A stretch of 64,000 nt of DNA from Trichostrongylus colubriformis. Lineage: Eukaryota > Nematoda > Chromadorea > Rhabditida > Trichostrongylidae. The stretch is taken from positions 5,270,001-5,334,000 of the forward strand of contig OZ022259.1 of the NCBI GenBank assembly GCA_963978905.1. Reading direction: 5' to 3'. Positions within the stretch are counted from its first letter, which is position 1. The number at the start of each line of letters is the position of its first letter. This document shows positions 35,801-47,800 of this stretch, piece by piece. A program made the translations under genes and the position numbers. The notes beneath the pieces are model-generated. The model made no database searches, was not told where the DNA came from, and worked only from the letters and a program-made list of their open reading frames with translations.

Positions 35801-38800
35801 TGTTTCTAGGATGGAGTGCCTAAAAATAAGCATTATTATTTTATAAATACTAGAAAGCCAAACTGTCAAGATTATAAGTTCAGGATGTAAGGATTGCAAA
35901 TCATACCCAAATTTCACGTAACACAGTTAAAATTCAAGATAGGACTGAAACTGAAGTGATTGCCAAACCGGATTTTTAGCTGAAAGCGAGGGTACTGCGT
36001 AAAAGTTAAAGTAGCAAGGCAAAGTACTGTAAAAATTTGTGGAAGAATGAATAACCTGTCTATCAGATTTCCTACGTGCGATGAATTTCCTGCATTTATG
36101 GCGACAACGCATTTCATGCTACTGATTTTGATATTTTTGATTTTTGATAGCTGCTGATTATCGCCGCAGCCTGCGATGCGAAATTTACTAGAAGGGTGCT
36201 GAGTTATGGGCAAAAGTTTTGGTGTTGGGCGAGACTCGAACCCGCACTTTATGCTTTCCGGCATATGTGCTAATCTATTTCACTACCGACACCTTAAAGG
36301 AACCGGAAGGGGTCCGAAACAAGAGGAAGATGCAAAGAAATGAGCATTTTGTAACGAACACGGAAGGCTAGAAGCGATAATCGGTGAAAAAACCCGGATT
36401 CAGAAGCGCGACGCTGCGGTGTGTATTCGTATCCCATTCGCATCCACACACAGACTTTCCGAGTTGTCCGCTGTAGGAGACGGGCCGCGGGCCTCCGTTA
36501 GTTGTAGCACCTAACTCCCAGCGCAGTGGAGTGGCCATTCCCAACTACATTAGCATTCATGTAAGTATATCTGGAAACAGTATAGGAAAGAAGAAAGGGA
36601 AAATTAAAGAGAAAAAACAAATTTATAGTAGAAACATCTCCCTTTGGCACCATGCCAAGGCGTCAAATTGGCGAGTTTGTGCGGTGGCCGCCACTTGAAC
36701 TCGTCCACACTACGTCTGTTCTACCGTAAGCCGAAATTACCCCCTTCCGGTGTCTTTAACTCAGCCTTTGAATGGTATATTTATCATAGCTAATATACCA
36801 TGCAGAAGCGGAGTTAAGGTGAAAAGGGAGTCGGTAGTGTAATGGATTAGCACATATGCCCGGAAAGCAAGAAGTGCGGGTTCGAGTCCCGTCCGACACC
36901 GAGGCTTTTGCCCATAACTTAGCATCCTTGTAGTAACATTTGACGCCATTGCTCATTGTATACCACCCTAACATCCTGAACTTACAAGGTTGTGCATAAA
37001 CTAGCCTGGAATGTGACAGAGTCCACGGTCCAAATCGGGGTAACTTTCTCTTTTTGGCGCTTTGTCGCTTTCGATACATACAGTATACACAAATTGTGCA
37101 CAGCGGACTCAACATCGTAAGTACAAGCAAAAGCGCGATGAACGTTGATGAATCGATCTGGAATGAAAAAAGAGTTGAAACTTCTCAACAGAAAAATCAG
37201 AAAATCACAAACATCATTGAAAATTGACGGGAACTTGTTAAGAGTAGGCGACGTCTTTTCGATCTGCACTGAATCAACGACAGCCGAAGTGAGCGATGAA
37301 TCAGTAGAATTTGAAACAACTGAAACAAAACCAATTTGATATTTCCAAAAGAAGAAGAAAAGTATTTTTAAAAGAACACATAAAAAAGAATGTCTAACAG
37401 TACCCTCGTAAATCCATCTCATGTTTTGTAAATATCTTCTTCGTGCTGACCTTAAAAAGGTCTGAACTAGGACATTCCAGCCTCCTGCCCTGGCAGAAGG
37501 TTCGGCATGCAACTGCACAACTTGTGCCTTTCACACGGTAGTTGCGTGATTTGCTAGACCCACAGAGGCCTATGAAGTATGATCGCATCGACCAGCTAAA
37601 GTCGTAAACGCCTTTTATTGAATATGACTAATCTATGCGCTTCTGTCTCTCGTCTCTACCCACTGGGTGAGGCTACTTACGCCATAAAACCGCGTGGCCG
37701 CCCGCAGCGAGCGGCGCGGCGGGTACAAGTGCCAGTGGCAGAGCATGGCAGCCTTCAAGCGAGGCAGTGTGGTATGGGTGGAAGCGCAGAGGTAACGTAG
37801 CCTCGCTGTGCCAGTCTCCCAAGGACAATCGATTCGCAAGTCGTACTGAAGGTGCCGCGAGTGCGACGCCGCGAAGCGATTTTCTGGCGTAAGTAGCCTC
37901 ACCCTTACCCACTTATTCCTCTTCTCGTACCACATGCCTAGTCTTTCAACGAACCGTTCTCGATCTCACACCTACTGAATTCTTACATGGCGAGAATGCT
38001 ACAGAATAAAGCTCATGGTTTTTGGATGCAGGAATCAACTTCTCCACGGAATTTGAAGGTTCTCGGTGTGCTACATACCTACCACATCGATTGAGTCACC
38101 CTACGAGACCTAAAGTTCCTGGCAGAGACGCACTGCCTGACGTGCTCATTTGGAGGTGAAGCGCAAAGCGATGGTGGTTCACGAAGTAAATAGGTCCCTG
38201 CTGGTTTGCCCCAGCGCTTGACCGCTTTTATACTTTGCGGCAATGGCGCCAACATTGATTTGCCAGCGTTGATGGCGGCAATCGACGCCGGTGGCAAACG
38301 AGTGCCCACCGCCAGCAACGGCGGCACTCTGACGATACGCTCTGTTTACAAGTACAACGAAACCACACTACGGTATGATGATCGTGGCGGAAGCCCGTGC
38401 AAAGTGCAGCGAGATTGAATCTTGGCATAGTGCCAAACTGTGGTTAGATTCGCGCGGTATGCAGACCCTCGCCACGATCACCATAGTGTAGTGCGGTTCG
38501 GTCGAGCGTTTGAACGCTGCCATTGCTGGCGGCGTGCACTGGTTAGGCCCAAATCTCCAACGCTGGTGTTGGCGCCGGTGCCGCAAATTGGGAAAGTGGC
38601 TCGGCTTAACCTGCTTCTATTTGTGGCAGGCATGCGTATCCTTCTCGAACATCCAAATCATCATATCCGCTGGCTGTGAGTAAACTATTAGGTTGATTCA
38701 TAATAAATCGGACAAATGGTAGTGATGATTTCTAGAGATCATAACTCAGTAACCAATTAACGAAAATGGACGCGCGAGGTACCGTTGGAATGAGTATGAA

Positions 38801-41800
38801 AAGCTCTTCAAAGTACCGCAAAATAATCACTCCAAAGTAAATTCATTCCGCCACAATGCCGCACGATTTCAAGCGGTCCAGAGACCACATCCGCAACGTC
38901 ATACTATTTATATCGCTATCTGGCCAGGAACCCGCGGATATCGGCAGACGTCTGATAGAAGCTCACAAGGAGCATGCCCCCGGCAGAAGTACACTGTAGT
39001 TGTAGCATTCGAAGTTTGCGTCAGGCGACTATTCCATCGAAGACGAAAACCGCGGTTGGTGGAGCGTACACGGCGTAGAGTACTGGGAGCTGCTCGATGA
39101 AGGTACCGCAGTATCCGTCGACGTCTACGTTCGTCAATTACGAGAATTGAAGGCCAATGTCCAAAGTTCGCTACGGCGGCGGTCACATGTCTACTTCCAG
39201 CACGACAACGTGTCTACTTCCACAGACCGCACTTCGCAAGATCGACCAAGGCCGAGCTGCTGTCGTACAGTTGGACCGTACTTCTATACTCACCGTACTC
39301 CCCAGACCTGGCCCCTTCAGATTTCCACCTTTTCTCCCACAGCCAACGCCACCTGGACGGCCAAGACTTCAAAACTCGCGACGAGGTCAAGGCGGCACTC
39401 GGCAACTTCTTCAAGCTCCAGCTTCCGGCCTTCTGGAGCAAGGGCATCCATGATCTGCCTATACCGTGGCAGAAGGTCATCGATAAAGATGGAGTATATT
39501 TCAAGTGAATCCCTGTTGTCGTAAAAAAGTTGTACGACAATGATTAAAATTGGTCAATTTGTCCGATTTATTATGAATCAACCTAATAACTAATCAAACA
39601 ACTTCACTGAAAAGAGGGTGTATGCAGATATGACAGCGATTCGCTTCGCGGCGTTTCACTCGCGGCGCCACCAGTACGACTCGCCGTATCGAACGCCCTT
39701 GGGAGTCGGCCGAGCGTGACTGCGTCATGTCTGCGCTTCCACTCATGCCACACTGCCTCGCTCAAAGGCTGCCATGCCCCGCCACTGGCACTCGCACCCG
39801 CCGCGCCGCTCGCCGCGGGCGGTCACGCGATTTGCTGTCATATCTGCACACACCCCTGAAAAGATGTGTCGTCCATAAGTGAATGGAAGGAAATAATAGA
39901 CTTCTGAAGAAACTAATATGATGGGAAAATTGTTAAACAAACCAGCTGTGCTGCTGTTGAGCTTCTGAGAAATAAATGGCGATTCTGCAAAATGTTCCAA
40001 CGATGAAGAGGAAGACGGCAACTTTGAGATGACACGGGATGATAGCAGTGGTTCAGTGGCAGATGTGTTGAAGTAAGTGGTAGCGTCGTCTGTGTGGCAA
40101 TAGTGGTCATCCTCGGCGAACAATGTCACTTTGTACTCTTCCAATCTTTGTAGATCGTAGTCAAACGTGTACGTATAATTCATTTGACCCTACAATGAGG
40201 TGGAACACGAGAGATTTTGATGAGGGTTATTAGTGGCAGACAGTTGTCAGCAGTACCTTTGCTCCGCTCAACTCTCGTTCACCATCATCTGCGATCCGAA
40301 AACGAAATGCGTTCGGATCTTTGAACTCTATTGGTGGTCGAAATCTGAAACTAATATAACACACTATTCAGAAGAGAAGTTCATGCTGAAAGATAGCTCA
40401 CGAACCTTTCATGAAGAGTTATATAAAAAGTATAAATACGATTAGGCTTGGGGTTGTGCTTCCAAGTGATCTGGACACCTCCAAAGACTTCTGTAGCCGT
40501 CAGTGATGACGGCAACTCAACGGCTCCTTCTAAACAAATGCGCAATCGTTCTTTTATACAGAAAGTGTCGCCCTTCTTTTAGCACTTAAAGAAATTGAGG
40601 GGCAAGATGAACAGGCGTCGCGGCGGCCAAGCGCGGCAGCTGCTCATCTCTTGTCTTCCCATCCATCTAAAATTGATCGTAAAACAGAACAAGTGATACT
40701 CGCTGGAGGACTACAGCTCTAATGTTGTCGTTGGTCACACACACAGGAGCACGGGGCTATTTATCCCCTTTATTGGACCCTAACATGAACGAAAATCAAC
40801 CGACCACTGCAAGCACAAAATCCGTCGATACAGTGAGGTACTTTGTGATGCTCCACGGTTGCATAGGCAGCGTCTCCGTAGGGGTAAGGTTTGGAGTGCA
40901 TTTGAAGCCTGAAATCCAAATTTTCTTCCGTTTACAAGCAATGTTGAGATTTCTGAATGGAGGGTTTCGCTCACCTGTACTCGCAATCATGATTAACCAC
41001 TAGTGGATGATTGTTGAAGAGCAACGGAATCGGATGTGAGCGTTCCTTCTGCAAGATGGACAATCAGGGAATTGTCAGAAAACTGTCAAACGTCACTCAT
41101 AATGGAGCACAATTGCTCGGATCGCATTGTGGCGAGGTCAAGTTGGCTAGCGGGTGTGTGGTGGCAAGTGTTCCGATGATTGGGGCCACGTCGCCCATGA
41201 GTGGGATTGCCTTGCGAAACGAATGATTTGCTTTTGCTTCTGATTTCAAGACTGTCTACGTAGCTGATCTATTTATACCAAACATAAAGGTCAAAGAAAG
41301 AAGCCCGATATTCTTGAAGTTAAATATGTAAAAAAAAGTCGGATGTTTAAATGTAAATGCCTAAGTTCATTCATTCATTTATTTATTCAAGTTGTTACAG
41401 CTTACATTGAATGTAATTTCTATTCAAAAGCAGATAGAGTCTGTAGACAACGTCGAAGCTAGTTGCTGTAACAGTCCGTAACATAAAGTTTTATTAATTT
41501 CGTCGTTTCTGAAGTGAATTGTCCTTCACGCAGCACTGGTGACCTGTCCTCACGGAACATTGATCGGAATACTTGCACGTCACCCGTTGGCTAGCTGGCG
41601 CCCAGGTTTCTGGAGACGGCTAATAAAATGATACCTATTCCAGGAAAGAGAATTCCCAGAAATCAAGCCGTTGAAGGATCGTATCTTCGAATATGGGGAC
41701 AACACGGGTATTTAAAGGCAGCTTGAGGGGAAATTCGTACGAAAAGTAACAGAAGTAGTGAATATGAAAGCCAAGATGCCTAGTAACAGGACAGTGGAGA

Positions 41801-44800
41801 AAAAACGGATGGAAATGGCCAAATACCCGAGAAATAGGACCCCTTCCCACCGTTGGTTCTAGGCGCGGACGACCTTTCCGTCAAGAGGCGGGTAGTCCCC
41901 ATAGGTTTTCCATTGGCATTACCAAGACGTAAACGTGAAGGGATGTTCGGAAATGCGACAGCAACTATTTTCATGTGGTTTGCTTCAAGCTAAAAGTGAA
42001 AACGCGCGCTGCGATACATTCAATCCTGCCGATCTCCTTGACCAACCTCACCGTGACCAACCACTAATCACGTCGCCTGTAGGCGGGCTGCCCTAAACCA
42101 AGGCGGCTTGCCCTGACGAGGCCGCCTTCGCCACAGCTCAAGGGGGCGCCTTCCGCGGGGGATTTCGCCATGCATAGGCCTTTCAGACCCGTAGTTTATT
42201 ACTAAATGACTCCTTTTGGGATTCCTTATCACCCACATTACCCCAAACACTGTCTTTAAGCTACCCCGCTGTCCTGTTCCATTTCCCATGACTTGATCAT
42301 TTTAAGCTCGAATTTCAGCTTTAGGGATGGGAGGACACTCCTTGGAGTAGTAAAAAACCCCAGAACATGCAAAATGATCAGGTGAACTACGGAGGGCTTC
42401 ACAGAGCTGATATGAAGGTGCTTCCAGACTCTGGCGAAAAATCAGAGCTCTATTGCTTCCTGACAAATTTTCAAGCCTTTCTTTCGAAAACAGCATTTCA
42501 AGATAAATCGGTTCATGATGCAGAGAATCTTCTATTCCCCCAGAATTCTATCTAAATTCCATTGAGAATCGAGGGCAAGCAGTTTTTTGACCTGTTGTAA
42601 TAGCCTATGTGTGCTGGCCCGTTTTGCTGCGCCTCATCGTACACTTGTGAGGCTTTCAATCACCAATTATCACATCTTTTTGCATGACACAACATGCGAC
42701 AATAAATCAAATGCCAGTGACCGAACTTCCACCGGTATAGATGTTTCCGTTTATCAGTAAAGTAGTACCAATTCGTGATTAGAATTTATTTCAGGACTGC
42801 TATCAAAATATCGGAAGGAAACATTTATTGGTGAAGCATGATGGGGTCTGAGAAATGAGACCACCTACCATGTTTTGTAGTCATTTTATGTAATCGTTAG
42901 AGGTGTCGTCGCTAGCACACGTATGTTCCAAGGATCAAATCTCGGATCAATTCTCACCTTAGTAAACCATTGATGAGTCCTCTATCGCTCTTGCACCAGA
43001 ATTACTATCAGTCCTATACGGAAAGGTGAACACACTGATTCGGGAACCAAGGAATTCGGTGGGTCAAGTCACATCCAGCTACCGTTGCAATTTTGAATGG
43101 AAGTTATATACATGGCGCATCCCAACCTGACCCTTGCGTAACGCTTTCGACTTTGTTATCATGATAATAAAATTATTTTGTGTCCTGGCTTTTCAGTTCA
43201 GTTTGAGCTGTTTGAGCTACCCCGAATCTTACCCAGCAGTCATGTCACATTACCACAATTACGTCCACCGTCCCTCTATATCGACTATCAAATTTAGAGA
43301 TGTGAATGAGAACGGGTGGCTCCACGGTAACTGCATAACCATTTAAAAAGACAATAAAAGATGGAGCGCTAATCGCTGATGGTCCGTTCTGAAGATTCGC
43401 CCCGTATTCTACTTCCATCAAAAGTCTCAATAGCATGTAAATTACCATGTAAATTACAATTACCACAGTCTCAATAGCATGTAATTGTGTAGTTAATCAA
43501 TTAGATGACCAATTGATATAAAAGTCAGCGTTCCTGTTCTTCCAAATGCGTCTGGCATTATTTGTCAACCCGGGTAGATGAGAGAAATATGCTAGCTGGA
43601 GAGCTGGCCGAAATCCTTAGCCTATCGTGATGAAATTTCACCAAAATCCACTTTATTGTTTAATTTGAATGGTGAATAGAATCCCATTGATGCGGGCGGC
43701 GGTGTGGTGGTTGAACGGAGACAAAATCAAATAAAAAAAACCAATACCGCCTGAAAAAACATAGAACGGCGGTGTCCCTTTGATTTGGCTATTAGCAGTT
43801 GTTAAAACGCTAAGAACTTGGACAACAGGTGTCTCATTCCGTAATAACCCGACAGGAACAAGAACAAGAGGGATTTGAAAAAGCACTGATAATATTCCTC
43901 ACTGACACTATAGCTAACCGCAGAAAAAATTAGAGGGATGCAACTATTTTGCACCCACTGCTCTCTCCCTTTTGGAATGCGCCACGCATTCGACATTTGC
44001 TCTGAATCGTAGTGGCATTTGATTTCAACAAATAATTCCAACAGTTATATCATAATATGATTATATCATAATATGCCCGTGGTTTTGATGCGATCGTTTT
44101 TGGCTTGAGCGCAGTGGCAGGGAGGACGAGGAACTGCATCCGTCGTGGGTATATGGTTGCTAGAGAAATCGTTCCATGTTCCCGTAGCGCAGTCTCATCA
44201 GTGGTCAATTGTGAGGAGTAGCGCAAGATTTGTGCTTTAAGATGCTCGAAATGGAATGGTGAAGCAGCACATCCCTAAATAATTCCTCACCTCGGACCCA
44301 TTTCGGATGTCTTCAGCTGAAAGCAGGCCCGATTCACAAGGCGTGAATGTGGCGACAGCGGTTGGGCAAGGAAAAATTTTATCCCAAGGTGGATCCATGG
44401 GGTCTCGAATGTAAATTACAAATATCAGGACCAAAATTGCAAAATGCCTTTCAAAAGCGAGCTAGGATAGGAGGGGTCGAAATTTGCGTACGTCGAATCG
44501 CTGACCAGGTGCTTTGCTTGAAGTGACTCATCAAAGGGTTCAAACTAGGGAACAAACCAATTGCTCACCACCCCTGGAGCAAGAGCGCTACCACTGAACT
44601 ACGGCGACCGTTGCTGATCATACAGTTAGCCTTTCATTGAGGCATTTCGAGCGAAGTATCCCGGCGATGAGTCATCGCGAACAAACTTTGATCCTTCCTT
44701 CGCTTCGGAACAGCATTTTCCATTTTCAATTTCCTTAACTGTAATCAGCATTCAAGTCCCTATCGACTCACCTGGGTCTCACTTGAAAGTTTCACGGGAT

Positions 44801-47800
44801 AGTTGAACCCTTCCCTGATGAGAACAGCCTCTATCACTTCACCACGTCGTAATAATGAGCTGAAGTCTTCGACTAGGAAGGAAAGGAAGTGGATAGAATT
44901 AGGTTTACAGACTTATTTTCTAACACTATTATTATAGGTATAGGTTTTCCTAACACTATTATTATACCATTCGTTAGAAGGAAATTCGTCGCATCGCGTG
45001 CTCGTCAGGGTAAGATATTCATCTCAGCAAACCGATTCCTTGAACCGCCTAAGTCGTGACTGGCGCAGTGCACGCGTAAGGTTGATACATCTGCGTGCCC
45101 GTTGGCGTTGACATGCTGGAGCATACAGATCACCGTGCCTGCGTTGCGTTGCCTCCCACTTGTATATCCCGCGTGAGCGTTGACATTTTGAAATTCGTGA
45201 CGTCGCATCAGCTTCTCCTGCACCACACTCCCACTCCAAGGATGGAAAATCACTGATCCTCCAATTTCTTGCGCAAAATTTGCTGAGTTTATTTCTGGAA
45301 GTGTACTGTATAGTTCGGTGCCCGCATCCGCAGTGCCTGCTGTGCACTGGATTTTCTGTACTCTCTTATGAGAGTACGACTAGGGTAGAAATCAAAGCAC
45401 GCACTGATCGCCGGCCGTGATTGCGTACCGGCTTGAAGATAGCTGGCTTTTCTTCGGCAACACGCTTCCCGCCGCAAGGTCAGACACCAGACAGGTCAGA
45501 GTACGCGTCGCCAAAGCTCCTCCCCTAAAATGGCTTACGCAAATCCGGGAGACCCCAGACGGCGAAGGACGACCCAGACCCAATCACGGCCGGCGTTCAG
45601 CGCGTGCTATAATCGATATCGTACGACTAGTGGGTATATGGAAGTTATGGGCGCCACAGAACACTCATATAATGTCTAAATACGTGGATATTCAGGGGAA
45701 TACCATTGCGAATTCCCCAATGATTTTGCGCGCAGTAATATAATTATCCAATCGACATAGTCACTCATTAAAGAGTTATTTAAAGAAATCGCCCACGGAG
45801 AATTGAATTTTCTGTTACCCATATATTTATGTTGTATTTGCCTTCTAATTTAGGCCGCATGCAAAGTTTCACGCGAAAATATATGAATCCGTCAAAAATT
45901 TGGCACCACAAAGTCTCGGCCGGATGGGCGGGGCCTCCGAGCAATTGTGCACCCCTTCGTCCACTGCGGTCGTGGGGACGCATTGTAGGAACAGAAGTTA
46001 CGTAAACAGTCCCACTTTCCTTTACCAACCGTGGCGGACGACGAGATGGGGCTTTTACTTGGAGCTCTCGCTCAGCCGGCGAAGAATTTGAAGAGCTGTA
46101 GCTAGCGGAATTCCCACTTTTTTCGCATGCAACTTTGAATGCGCTCCTTATTAGGCAAATACAAAATAAGTATATGGTTAAAAGACAAACTCATCTTTCC
46201 GTGGACGATTCCTTTGATGTAGCCAACTCCCTGCAAACATTATCACGATGTCAGTCAGTCAATAATCTGATAAGGGTAAACTTCGAGTTGAGGAGCCTGT
46301 GGTGACCTACTTTAAGTCATTAAAAGAAAGGGGATTGTAAAGGTTAGGTTACGTTCCGTAGTCAAAAGGGGTGTGGCTTGAGGGCTCTCGTTCACGGACG
46401 TATTCACCGCTTCCACATGAAATATCACAAAAATGCGAAATGTGCAACACATGCTTCAATAAGGCCGCGTTCATACTTTGCGCCGGCATGGTGTTTCTGT
46501 GTTCACAGGCAGCGAGGCAGAGTGGCACAGGGGGGGGGGGGGGTACGGAGACGATGCAGGCAACGAGACAGAAAAGCACTTGCGGAGACCCATGAGGTCA
46601 TGGTGAGCTTTTTCAAAACGGTTTTTTGCATTTTACAGGGTTACATACATGAAGCAAAAAATCGGTCTCAAATTCGGCTAAATGGTTTTGGGGGGCCCAG
46701 AAAATGAGTGACAAAAGTTGCTCAGAAAGAAACAATTTTGACCAGTTTGCTGCAATGCTTTCCTGCTGCGGCGTTCAGTATATGCATATCAGAAGACTGT
46801 CTTCAAACCTACGCCAAAACCACTGCGATCTCGTTCAAAAATGTAGAATCACTTATGCTAACTGCTATACGAAGCAAAGAAAGCTGATAGGGGATGCACA
46901 GGCTAGCATGTTTGCAGTGGTTGGTTGGCCGAATGGATAGTGGGATAGATTAGCATTGGCACGGTGGTGGGGGTGTGTGTGATTCAAGACCTCTTGACGT
47001 TTTCGCTTTTGCATTTTCTTAATTTTCTTTGTCCAGCGCTATACTGTTTGCGCACATGCAAAATGACTGCAATTTTCGTCGCTGGAGCACGAAAGTGACC
47101 CCATTTACAAGCTTTCCATGGTTAAAGTGTTTGGACCCTTCGGCGCCCCTAGCACGCGTGTCAAGCGTTTTCCTGCGAAACTAGTGTGATATTCGTGCTC
47201 AGGAGACTCGACTAGCCCTAGTTACAAATTACTATCCAAATTGATATTTTGACCCAAACTCGAGACAGAAGAGGGGTGGACATGGGCACTGCTCTGCATG
47301 AACGGACGAACAACTTACAGCCTCGATTAAATGCAATGGAGCATGTGCAGAATCAACGCATTCCAAGCGAACTGCACCTAGCAGCACCAAGCCACGGTGA
47401 AAGATAGCAAATGTTTCCTTATGTCGGCTAGCGATCTCCTTTCGTTGAATGTTCTTCACTATGGCAGTAGTAGTACTAGTGGTCGCCCAATTTTCCGAGT
47501 TTGGGTCCAAATCGCGATTAGGCTGAAAACTTGTCATCTAGGATAGTTTGACCCCCTGAGCATGAATATCACACGCATTTTGCGGGAAAACGCCTAGTTC
47601 CCCTGTTATGAGCGTTGGCAGGTCCAGACCAATCATTCGCTTAGTACGCAAAAATACAGGAGATAACGGCTCACTGGTAGAATAAAAATTGATTTTGCAC
47701 ATATTTTGCACGTATGGTCTTACATGAGCACAAATGGATGAAATTAGAAAAATGCAAAAATTTGTCCTCAGTGGGGACCGAACCATCAACTATTTTGTGG

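Larger units (their letters stand above)
36164..36950. repeat. Large inverted repeat carrying two outward tRNA-like units
   Basis: The left arm (36164-36293) and right arm (36828-36950) are inverted copies; 'cttttgcccataactyagca' occurs on opposite strands. The 530-bp centre itself begins and ends with inverted 'cggaaggggt'/'cccccttccgg' sequences. Each arm holds a tRNA-like unit. It lies between the membrane and juxtamembrane exons of the kinase gene. Confidence 0.8.

Noticed and set aside
36828..36900. Functional tRNA (nominal GGA anticodon)
   Set aside because: No U33, a mismatch in the anticodon stem, no long variable arm for Ser, and a defective mirror copy 0.5 kb away.
36982..37518. 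178-codon minus frame, the second longest
   Set aside because: It crosses two real exons in part out of frame; the spliced reading (37319-37213 then 37157-36986) gives the stalk and membrane segment in phase with neighbours.
45005..45347. Overlapping minus frames with ordinary-looking peptides
   Set aside because: No convincing splice sites, and the frames compete with each other; possibly repeat sequence.
47232..47537. 101-codon minus frame bounded by AG and a GTAAGT-like donor, considered as a kinase ectodomain exon
   Set aside because: It lies at the centre of the foldback 46589-47908, and its own ends pair with each other, so it is element sequence.
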